From SIG575 sp045534165 (lineage in GTDB: Bacteria > Bacillota > Clostridia > Oscillospirales > Acutalibacteraceae): a stretch of 26,121 nt of DNA. A program made the position numbers and the translations under genes. This document shows positions 1-6,134 of this stretch, one piece after another. Positions within the stretch are counted from its first letter, which is position 1. Every line of letters begins with the position of its first letter. The notes under the pieces are model-generated. The model saw nothing but the letters and a program-made list of their open reading frames with translations, searched no databases and was not told the DNA's origin. Location of the stretch: positions 1-26,121 of the forward strand of contig JAZSJD010000097.1 of the NCBI GenBank assembly GCA_045534165.1. The letters are read 5' to 3'.

Positions 1-215
1 CGGATTATGAGATCGGCGAGCGTAGCTCGTTGGGTAAGCGAGCCGACCGCCGCCGGTGGTGGGAGAAGGGAGGCAAGCGCAGTGCAGCGGTCGGTGAGCG
101 ACGCAGCCGCTCTGTCGGCAAGGAGAGCACCGGGCACCGCAAACCGGGCTGCAGAACCGACACGAAGGAATCTCCCCCCCAGTCAGGCTCACATCGAGTC
201 CTGCCTCCGCAACCA
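1..215. repeat. tRNA-derived palindromic repeat module A
   Basis: A GC-rich module in AT-rich surroundings. Bases 1-35 match the heads at 285-319 and 1927-1961; the shared head contains TTATGAG and a hairpin of the CGAGC-GTA-GCTCG type. The reverse strand of this head resembles the anticodon arm of a CAU tRNA. Further in, GCGGT (87-91) pairs with ACCGC (136-140), and inside it CGGTG (92-96) pairs with CACCG (128-132). Modules B and C use the same outer arms but different inner arms. The module ends at 193-215 with a tRNA-3'-end-like string, ATCGAGTCCTGC followed by CTCCGCA and ACCA. The matching tRNA 5' half is absent, so this is not an intact tRNA. The left edge may continue outside the window. 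Open reading frames through it look like by-products of the repeats. Confidence 0.6.
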
Positions 216-220
216 AAAAA

Positions 221-252
221 GACAGTCAGCCATTTGGCTGGCTGTCTTTTTT
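221..252 (+). terminator. Intrinsic terminator after module A
   Basis: An 11-bp stem (GACAGTCAGCC at 221-231 with GGCTGGCTGTC at 236-246, one G:U pair) has a 4-base loop and is followed by six T. It sits directly after the tRNA-like CCA end at 213-215, as a terminator sits after a real tRNA gene. The A-run on the 5' side would let it work in both directions. Confidence 0.75.
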
Positions 253-260
253 ATCTGTGT

Positions 261-503
261 CGGCAGGATTGGTGCTGTGCGCTCCGGGTTATGAGTCCGA
301 CGAGCGTAGCTCGTTGGGTCAAATTCCCTGCACGCTGCCTGCGGCAGATGCAGTGCAGGGAATTTGAGTGCCGCGGTCGATAAAATCGAGGAACAGCGTA
401 AGCCCGAAGATTTTATCGGGCACCGCAAACGGGTAGATACGCAGAATCGAGCTTTGTAAATGTCCGTCACAAAGTCACAAATCGAGTCCTGCCGACCCAA
501 CCA
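261..503. repeat. tRNA-derived palindromic repeat module B
   Basis: The head at 285-319 matches modules A and C. Just before it, 261-284 looks like the decayed reverse complement of a tRNA T-arm. A perfect 14-bp inverted repeat follows (320-333 with 353-366), enclosing a second perfect hairpin CTGCC-TGC-GGCAG. Next, GCGGT (373-377) pairs with ACCGC (422-426), enclosing CGATAAAATC (378-387) and GATTTTATCG (409-418). The inner arm is unrelated in sequence to those of modules A and C but occupies the same place. The end at 481-503 again resembles a tRNA 3' end: CCTGC T-stem, CGACCCA acceptor half, then ACCA. I see no matching tRNA 5' half. Confidence 0.65.
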
Positions 504-509
504 ACAATG

Positions 510-569
510 CGAACCGAAAAAGATATCGGTTCGGAAAACCCAGAAACCACAACGGTTTCTGGGTTTTTT
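510..569 (+). terminator. Double hairpin and intrinsic terminator after module B
   Basis: A first hairpin pairs CGAACCGA (510-517) with TCGGTTCG (526-533). A second pairs AACCCAGAAACC (537-548) with GGTTTCTGGGTT (554-565) and runs into T residues up to 569. The second is a strong Rho-independent terminator. It lies just downstream of the tRNA-like 3' end at 481-503. Confidence 0.75.
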
Positions 570-846
570 CGTGCCATTTTTCAAGGTGCAATCCAAAAGA
601 TATTATCTCCCCCAAACGCCCTTTGGGGAGGATTTGAACTATATGCCAGATCAATATTGGGTGGAAAAAGCGATAATAATATGATATAATCAGTTCGATA
701 AATATGAATTTGTAGATGAGTTCATATATCTTTGCAATTTCAACAATGCAACCTGAAGTTTACATTTAGAAACGGCGAATTGGTGGTATGTTTTTGCTGA
801 GTGTTCTATAATTTAAGCAACGCAGCGTTAGAAAACATAAGGAGAA
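570..846. other. Intergenic stretch with tRNA T-arm-like hairpin and weak promoter
   Basis: At 606-630 the arms CTCCCC..AAA and TTTGGGGAG form a hairpin. It is followed by GATTTGAAC (631-639), the reverse complement of a typical tRNA T-loop, so this looks like another decayed tRNA fragment. A TATAAT at 807-812 could be the -10 box for the regulator gene at 853, but I find no convincing -35 box at the right distance; another TATAAT occurs at 685-690. No gene is seen here. Confidence 0.35.
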
Positions 847-852
847 ATGATT

Positions 853-1647
853 ATGACACTTGGTGAAAAGCTATCAAAATTAAGAAAAGAATACAACTAC
901 ACACAGGAACAGCTTGCTGATATACTTGGCGTTTCTCGTCAGTCGATCAGCAAATGGGAGTCGAATATCGCATATCCCGAAACCGATAAACTGATAAAAA
1001 TGGGAAAGCTGTTTGAATGTTCGATGGATTATCTTCTTAATGAGGATATTACCGAAAAGCAAGGGTTACAGTCTGTTGAAAAAGAAAACATTTGGGATAA
1101 GTTCAAAAAGCAGCTTCACGAACGCAAGAGCGAAAAGATGATTTTCGGTATGCCACTTTATCATATCGGAAGAAACGCACACGGTTTTTTTGCAATAGGA
1201 TTTAAGGCGCGTGGAGTATTTTCCTTCGGTCTGCTTTCACGAGGTATTTTCTCGTTCGGTATGCTCTCTCTTGGAGTCGTTTCCATAGGTCTATTGTCAC
1301 TTGGCTTGATTGTTGCAGGTGTGTTCTCAGCCGGACTTCTTGCTGTTGGTTCGATTGCTATCGGCTTATTTGCGGCAGGAGCAATCAGCGTAGGACTCAT
1401 ATCCTTTGGAGCTCTCTCGGTTGGCTATTTCTCATCAGGGGCGCTTGCTATCGGTAAATATGTCGCTGTTGGCGACCACGTCCGTGCTATGATTGCTATA
1501 GGTCAAACTTTAGCAGATGGAAGTGTTTACAGCCATATTGGAGATCTGACAACGGCGGATATACCGAAGGTTGTAGAATGGCTTGACGGTAACGTTCCGT
1601 TTTGGGTCGGTTGGGCAAAAGAGATTTTCAAATTTTATATTCAATAA
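853..1647 (+). CDS. XRE-family HTH regulator with glycine-pentad repeat tail
   Basis: A predicted DNA-binding regulator of 264 residues. Residues about 4-60 form a classic Cro/C1-type helix-turn-helix; GVSRQSISKWE (26-36) is the recognition-helix region and DYLL (59-62) closes the domain. After a charged linker, residues about 106-201 hold 20 glycines spaced exactly five apart, in pentads such as FSFG, LLSLG and AISVG. This resembles a regular beta-solenoid or a membrane-associated repeat more than ordinary transmembrane helices. Fusions of this HTH to hydrophobic repeat tails occur in Clostridia, but I know of no assigned function. I chose the ATG at 853 over the one at 847 because GGAG (841-844) is 8 bases from 853 and only 2 from 847. 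The gene stands alone, closed by the terminator at 1706-1740. Confidence 0.9.
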   Translation: MTLGEKLSKLRKEYNYTQEQLADILGVSRQSISKWESNIAYPETDKLIKMGKLFECSMDYLLNEDITEKQGLQSVEKENIWDKFKKQLHERKSEKMIFGMPLYHIGRNAHGFFAIGFKARGVFSFGLLSRGIFSFGMLSLGVVSIGLLSLGLIVAGVFSAGLLAVGSIAIGLFAAGAISVGLISFGALSVGYFSSGALAIGKYVAVGDHVRAMIAIGQTLADGSVYSHIGDLTTADIPKVVEWLDGNVPFWVGWAKEIFKFYIQ

Positions 1648-1705
1648 ATCCAATTTGTTGGTTAGTTTCAACCTTGATATCTTTTTCGGTGCTACGAACC
1701 AAAGA

Positions 1706-1740
1706 ACTCTGATATCTTTTAGATGTCAGAGTTTTTCTTT
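1706..1740 (+). terminator. Intrinsic terminator of the XRE regulator gene
   Basis: ACTCTGATATC (1706-1716) pairs with GATGTCAGAGT (1722-1732), one G:U pair, and is followed by a T-rich tract. The sequence before it (TACGAACCA) resembles a degraded tRNA 3' end, as in modules A and B. The hairpin is clearly related to those at 1858-1890 and 3225-3257. Confidence 0.8.
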
Positions 1741-1751
1741 ATTATATGAAC

Positions 1752-1850
1752 TTATCAGGACTTGAACCTGCACATTGGCGAAGCCAATTACAATCGTTGC
1801 CGTTGACGGCAAAGCGTAAGCGAGCGCCGTCAAGTCCTATCTCCGCAACC
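1752..1850. repeat. Small hairpin element with tRNA T-arm-like ends
   Basis: The element is bounded by AGGACTTGA (1757-1765) and its exact inverse TCAAGTCCT (1830-1838). The left end reads as the reverse complement of a tRNA T-arm, and the right end as a T-arm 3' strand followed by CTCCGCAACCA. Inside are ATTGGC-GAA-GCCAAT and the alternative arms TTGCCG/CGGCAA and TTGACGGC/GCCGTCAA. The string CACATTGGCGAAG (1771-1783) recurs at 2096-2108 and, decayed, at 3292-3300. No transposase or open reading frame belongs to it. Confidence 0.55.
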
Positions 1851-1852
1851 AA

Positions 1853-1894
1853 AAAATCTCCGATATCCGTCAGGGTGTCGGAGGTTTTTCTTTG
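1853..1894 (+). terminator. Intrinsic terminator after the hairpin element
   Basis: A stem of about 13-15 bp runs from TCTCCGATATCC to GGGTGTCGGAGG with G:U pairs, and is followed by TTTTTCTTT. It sits right after the tRNA-like CCA end and is almost the same sequence as the terminator at 3221-3260. Confidence 0.75.
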
Positions 1895-1926
1895 TTATGA
1901 AGCTATGTATTTAAATTTATATTCTA

Positions 1927-2160
1927 CGGGTTATGAGGTCGACGAGCGTTGCTCGTTGGGTGAGGTTGCGACCGCCGCCGGTGGCGGATGAAGGGAGCAT
2001 AACGAAGCGTAGCGGTCAAAAGTTGCCCGCGCTCCAAGCGGAAAGCAACTTTTGGGTACCGCAAGAGGCACGAAGTGATAACCCGGAGGCCCCTACACAT
2101 TGGCGAAGTAAATTTAAATCGCGGCCTTACAGCAAAGTGTAAGAGCCGGCCTTCCGTTAA
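1927..2160. repeat. tRNA-derived palindromic repeat module C
   Basis: The head at 1927-1961 matches modules A and B. The part with CGACCGCCGCCGGTGG (from about 1968) is shared with module A. GCGGT (2012-2016) pairs with ACCGC (2058-2062), enclosing CAAAAGTTGC (2017-2026) and GCAACTTTTG (2045-2054). This is the third version of the same stem position with a different arm sequence. The end is not a tRNA 3' end; it carries CACATTGGCGAAG (2096-2108) and a GGCCTTAC/GTAAG hairpin like the small element at 1752-1850. Module C therefore looks like a composite of the two repeat types. Confidence 0.6.
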
Positions 2161-2193
2161 ACGGCTATTACGCTTTGTCGGGATTCGTTTATA

Positions 2194-2222
2194 TTGACAA
2201 GATAGTAAAGAATAATTATAAT
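2194..2222 (+). promoter_or_regulatory. Consensus promoter for the nitroreductase gene
   Basis: A perfect -35 box TTGACA (2194-2199), a 17-base spacer and a perfect -10 box TATAAT (2217-2222). Transcription would start near 2229 and leave a leader of about 120 bases. The leader contains a possible hairpin with TGCAAG and CTTGCA arms at about 2297-2326, whose role is unknown. Confidence 0.8.
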
Positions 2223-2352
2223 TAGGTTGCATACAGTATTAATTATAAATAACTTAATGTGCACATCAGTATAAACATTTACGATTTCATAGGCGAGATG
2301 CAAGAGAATAGCGAGATTCACCTTGCAATCAATCGGTAGAAAGGAGCAAATC

Positions 2353-3177
2353 ATGAATAATATCTCAAAACACATTAAAGCAAGAAGAAGTGTTCGAACT
2401 TACGACGGTCGGGCACTTGACGAAAACACAAAAGAACAGCTTCTTTCATTTGCAAATAACATACGAAACCCCTTTGACATTCCTATTGAATTCAAATTTC
2501 TTGATACAAAGAAAGATGGTCTTACCTGCCCTGTTGTAACCGGTACCAATCTGTATGTAGGCGGGAAAATTAAATATGTACCGAACGCCAATGTTGCGTT
2601 TGGATATTCTTTTGAGGAATTTGTGTTGTACGCACAGTCCCTGGGACTTGGTACGGTATGGCTTGGCGGGACAATGAACCGTGTTGCTTTTGAGAAAGCG
2701 ATGGAACTTTCAGATGACGAAATAATGCCTTGTGCCACTCCCATAGGATATACCGCAAATAAAATGTCAATTCGGGAGAATATGATGCGAAAAGCAATTA
2801 AAGCCGATGAGCGTCTGCCATTTGAAGTATTGTTCTTTGATGGCTCCTTTGACACTCCATTGGCAAAGGATAAAGCAGGTAAATTTGCAGAGCCTTTAGA
2901 AATGGTAAGGCTTGCTCCCTCGGCTGTAAACAAACAGCCCTGGCGCGTTGTTGTATCGGATGACACTGCTCACTTTTATCTCAAACGGAGTAAAGGAGTC
3001 GGACACGAAGGTAAGCTTGATATGCAGATGACCGACATAGGCATTGCACTCTGCCACTTTGCACTTACTGCCAAAGAGAATGGTTTAAGCATCTCGCTTA
3101 TGCAAGAAGACCCCATGCTCACAACAAGTTCTGATTTTGAGTACATTGCATCCTATACTTTTGTAAAGAACAATTAA
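2353..3177 (+). CDS. Nitroreductase-family protein (TM1586 type)
   Basis: A predicted flavin-dependent oxidoreductase of 274 residues that probably uses FMN and NAD(P)H; the substrate cannot be told from sequence. The N-terminus has the family start ARRSVRTYDG (10-19). A second half, from about residue 190, begins with APSAVNKQPWR, the typical nitroreductase FMN-binding pattern. This layout matches the TM1586-type putative nitroreductase family. The central part GLGTVWLGGT also fits. I chose ATG 2353 because AAGGAG (2341-2346) lies 6 bases upstream; an earlier in-frame ATG at 2323 has no such site. The gene has its own strong promoter and terminator, so it is probably transcribed alone. Confidence 0.87.
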   Translation: MNNISKHIKARRSVRTYDGRALDENTKEQLLSFANNIRNPFDIPIEFKFLDTKKDGLTCPVVTGTNLYVGGKIKYVPNANVAFGYSFEEFVLYAQSLGLGTVWLGGTMNRVAFEKAMELSDDEIMPCATPIGYTANKMSIRENMMRKAIKADERLPFEVLFFDGSFDTPLAKDKAGKFAEPLEMVRLAPSAVNKQPWRVVVSDDTAHFYLKRSKGVGHEGKLDMQMTDIGIALCHFALTAKENGLSISLMQEDPMLTTSSDFEYIASYTFVKNN

Positions 3178-3220
3178 ATATTGTAATTAACCAGAAAAAT
3201 CTGATAACTAATCCATTTAC

Positions 3221-3260
3221 AAAAACCTCTGGATACCCTTTAGGGTGTCGGAGGTTTTCT
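3221..3260 (+). terminator. Intrinsic terminator of the nitroreductase gene
   Basis: AAAACCTCTGGATACCC pairs with GGGTGTCGGAGGTTTT around a short loop, with a T-rich 3' side. Its 3' arm is the same as that of the terminator at 1853-1894, so the two share an origin. Confidence 0.75.
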
Positions 3261-3274
3261 TGTTATGTTAACTT

Positions 3275-3362
3275 TTCAGGTCTTATACCAACACATTGGC
3301 AAGCATAAAAAAACACCTCCTGATAAACAAATATTTGTTCACTATAATAAATAATGGAGGTA
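3275..3362 (-). promoter_or_regulatory. Orphan operator and ribosome binding site before a tiny broken reading frame
   Basis: A perfect 14-base palindrome AACAAATATTTGTT (3326-3339) has a TATTATA-like -10 region beside it on the minus strand. Further along the minus strand come AGGAGGTG and an ATG at correct spacing, but the frame stops after seven codons (MLANVLV), inside a decayed copy of the small hairpin element. This looks like the control region of a lost autoregulated gene. No decayed gene body was recognised, so the reading is inferred. Outer arms ACCTCC and GGAGGT may also pair. Confidence 0.35.
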
Positions 3363-3738
3363 ATTGCATATTAAAATAAATTATCACAATGCAATAACAA
3401 ATAATGTCATTATAGAAACTTATTATTCCACATATTGTATTTCACAAAGACCTGTGATAAAATAATTTTTAACAGTTACATAAATCAGAAACAAGCTGTT
3501 TATAGGGTGCAAAAGCGACTCATTGGGACAAATGGCCGATGTACATGCCGGTGTGATGTCAATAGGCATAGGTATGGCAGCAAATGTATCAATAAAAAAT
3601 GCTGAGTTTATCTGAATGAATTTTATGATGAACTTACATAACCGTGTATCTCATAAAAATGTCCCATATTATTTATGAAAATAATAATCAATTCAACAAA
3701 TTCAGGCTCAGCGCCAAAAAGCGAATCGAGGTTTTTCT
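3363..3738. other. AT-rich intergenic stretch with possible gene remnant
   Basis: Mostly AT-rich DNA without recognisable motifs. At 3484-3615 (plus) an open frame without a good start ends in LGQMADVHAGVMSIGIG and then about a dozen residues. This reads like protein sequence and could be the 3' relic of a gene, but I cannot name the family. A ribosome binding site (GAGG, 3728-3731) lies 7 bases before the YfhO-like gene. No clear promoter was found. Confidence 0.3.
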
Positions 3739-6036
3739 ATGAACAAAAGTTACAGTACGAACCGTGTTTTATGGGCAGCACTTATAATGACTGCACTTAT
3801 AATTCTTCCCATTATGCTTTTAAACGACGGTAATTTATATCTTGTAGGTGATTATATGTCACAGCAGATTCCTTTCATAAAGGAATCACGTCGGCTTCTT
3901 CTTTCAGGAAAACCTTTCTGGAGCAGTAACACTTTTTTAGGTGCAAATTATCTTGGCACATATTCTTTTTATAACTACGCCAGCCCTTTTTATTGGCCTT
4001 TGTTTGTTATCCCTGAAAAATTTATCGGCATAGGTCTGAGCATTACTTTTATAATCAGGCATATGATTGCTGCCGCAACTGCTCACATTTACCTGAAGAA
4101 GCACGTAAAAACAGAGCACCTTGCTTTTATAGGTGCTATGCTTTATACTTTTTCATCTTTCACAATGGATTCAACCTATTATTTCCATTTTATTGATGTA
4201 ATTGCGGTTTTTCCCCTTATCCCCTACCTTGTTGACGAAGTGCTTGAAAACAGGAAGAAAGTTTTACTTTCTCTTGCAGTCCTTTTAAGCACGATGATAA
4301 ACTATTATTTCATCGTTTCAACGTCCGTTTTCTTTTTAATTTATCTTTTCTTCAGAGTGAAGTTTTCAGAAAAGAAATACACCATCAAAGATGCATTCAG
4401 ATGCATAATTTTTTATACCATAGGCGGAATAAGTTCAATGTTCGTACTGCTTCCGTCCGCACTTAGTCTTCTTGAAACCCACAAGGCAACGGAAAGCCTT
4501 GCCTTAGGTTTTGCAAGAGGTCTTGCAACAATTCCTCAGCTTATCAAAATACTAAAAGGGATTGTTCTCCCCAGTGAAGGAATTTTAGGCTCTGCTTCAG
4601 GTTTTATGGCTTTCACTTTCAATTCAAATTCAGCATTCATTCCTTTCTTTGGTGCATTATTCCTCTTTATTGCAATCAGGAAAAAATCAGACAAATGGTA
4701 TTATAAACTGATGAAAATACTTTTCCTTTTATCAGTTATTCCCTTTGGTAATGGTCTTTTCAGTCTGTTTACAAACATGAACTACACTCGTTGGTGGTAT
4801 GCTTTTGTGCTGATGAGCATACTTGTGAGTATAAAAGTTCTTGAAGAAAAGCCCGAAGAACAAGATATCAGAAAAAGTGTAAAAACAATTACGGTTATTT
4901 CCGTTATTGTGGTTGCGGTTGCACTTTTTGCAAGAATACTGTGTGCTTACGTAATTAAAAGCTTCATCCCTGCAATCGTAGAAAATTTCAGTTCTTTACT
5001 TTCTGCTGATACAGCTGACACTGTTATGAAAAATGCATTTTTTCAGAAACTTTCCTTTGACGATTTAAGATACGTGATTGTGTTTATCATAATGACTGCT
5101 ATCACATATCTTCCCCTTTATTTCTCAATGAAGAAAGGTTGGATTTTCGATGCAAAGAAAGTTGTTCCTGTTGTGGCAGTTATATGCATTGTAACTTATT
5201 CTTTGTATCTCGTAAACGAAGTAAATGTGTTTGAAAAAAATAAAGTTTACCGAGGCGGCGACATATCAGTAAGCGAAGACATAGCCTACACTCACAGAAC
5301 GCATTATGATTATTCTTTTGCAAATTATCCTGCTGTTAAAAACCAACCCGGTATTACTGCATTTTCAAGTTTCAAATCTCATTCAACTGCTAATTTCTGC
5401 AACCTTGTAGGATATAAAAATACTCTTCATGTTAATTCAACAAAATATTTTGATACGCCTGCCATACAATCAGTTTTAAGTGTCAGAACTCTTGTGGATG
5501 AAGACGGAAATGAAACTGAATCACCCTACTACTCTCCTTTCGGTTTTACATACGATTACTACGTTTTAAGTGATTCATACAAATACACTCAAAAGAAAAA
5601 AGAAAATAACAAGAGAATTGAAACAATGACATATGCTTGTTTCGTTGATAAAGAAACTGCACAAAAACTTGAAGGAATTGTGAAACCTCTTGATAAAGAA
5701 CTCGACTGGAAAGAAGCACGTGCAAAAACAGGTGCTGAAAACTTTCTCCTCACTTCAGATGGATTTACCGCCACTTCAAAAGGTGGAAAAGAACGTCTTG
5801 TGTTCTTCTCTATTCCTCACGACAATGGTTGGAAAGCATATGTCAATGGAAAAGAAACAGAAATTCTCACACTCAACGGCGGACTTATGGGTATCATTGT
5901 TCCCGAAGGTGAAAGCCGGATTGAATTTGAATTTACCACTCCCGGTCTTAAAGCCGGAATAATAATCAGCATTGTATCTCTTGTCGGATTGGCTGTATAT
6001 TACATTACAGATAAAGCCCGTAATAAAAAGAAGTAA
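3739..6036 (+). CDS. YfhO-family multi-span membrane protein, GT-C-like
   Basis: A 765-residue integral membrane protein of the YfhO family. Members have a GT-C glycosyltransferase-like architecture; in Bacillota they are linked to glycosylation of cell-wall polymers, but the donor and acceptor here are unknown. The first membrane segment (about 10-30) is followed by the conserved GDYMSQQIPF loop (37-46), where Asp38 is the likely catalytic acid. Many further hydrophobic helices run to about residue 500. A soluble, probably external beta-rich domain (about 510-730) contains FFSIPHDNGWKAYVNGKE, typical of the family C-terminus. A last membrane helix and a basic tail (RNKKK) end the protein. 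It is slightly shorter than many homologues. The gene is single and converges on cadA. Confidence 0.9.
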   Translation: MNKSYSTNRVLWAALIMTALIILPIMLLNDGNLYLVGDYMSQQIPFIKESRRLLLSGKPFWSSNTFLGANYLGTYSFYNYASPFYWPLFVIPEKFIGIGLSITFIIRHMIAAATAHIYLKKHVKTEHLAFIGAMLYTFSSFTMDSTYYFHFIDVIAVFPLIPYLVDEVLENRKKVLLSLAVLLSTMINYYFIVSTSVFFLIYLFFRVKFSEKKYTIKDAFRCIIFYTIGGISSMFVLLPSALSLLETHKATESLALGFARGLATIPQLIKILKGIVLPSEGILGSASGFMAFTFNSNSAFIPFFGALFLFIAIRKKSDKWYYKLMKILFLLSVIPFGNGLFSLFTNMNYTRWWYAFVLMSILVSIKVLEEKPEEQDIRKSVKTITVISVIVVAVALFARILCAYVIKSFIPAIVENFSSLLSADTADTVMKNAFFQKLSFDDLRYVIVFIIMTAITYLPLYFSMKKGWIFDAKKVVPVVAVICIVTYSLYLVNEVNVFEKNKVYRGGDISVSEDIAYTHRTHYDYSFANYPAVKNQPGITAFSSFKSHSTANFCNLVGYKNTLHVNSTKYFDTPAIQSVLSVRTLVDEDGNETESPYYSPFGFTYDYYVLSDSYKYTQKKKENNKRIETMTYACFVDKETAQKLEGIVKPLDKELDWKEARAKTGAENFLLTSDGFTATSKGGKERLVFFSIPHDNGWKAYVNGKETEILTLNGGLMGIIVPEGESRIEFEFTTPGLKAGIIISIVSLVGLAVYYITDKARNKKK

Positions 6037-6048
6037 AACCTTATCTAT

Positions 6049-6097
6049 AAAAAAGCGTTGCATCTGGGAATGTCGCTTCCCAAATGCAACGCTTTTT
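6049..6097. terminator. Bidirectional terminator, copy 1 of a dispersed family
   Basis: AAAAAGCGTTGCAT pairs with ATGCAACGCTTTTT, and the inner GGGAA pairs with TTCCC. It lies between convergent genes (YfhO-like on plus, cadA on minus) and has T-runs for both directions. Near-identical hairpins occur at 8793-8839 and 20752-20802. Confidence 0.85.
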
Positions 6098-6134
6098 GTT
6101 ACCTAACACATACATATATGCAGTACGGTTTATA

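Noticed and set aside
421..503. A complete tRNA gene in module B
   Set aside because: The 3' end is tRNA-like but no 5' half pairs with its acceptor or T-stem, so no cloverleaf can form.
7..596. Overlapping open reading frames of 95-135 codons in the first 600 bases
   Set aside because: They run through palindromic GC-rich repeats in several frames, lack ribosome binding sites, and have arginine- and serine-rich compositions unlike proteins.
1..2160. CRISPR array in the repeated left region
   Set aside because: The repeats are few, irregularly spaced and hundreds of bases long, with no regular spacers and no cas genes.
2400..2966. 188-codon open frame antisense to the nitroreductase gene
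   Set aside because: Shadow of a well-supported coding gene, with no start signal.
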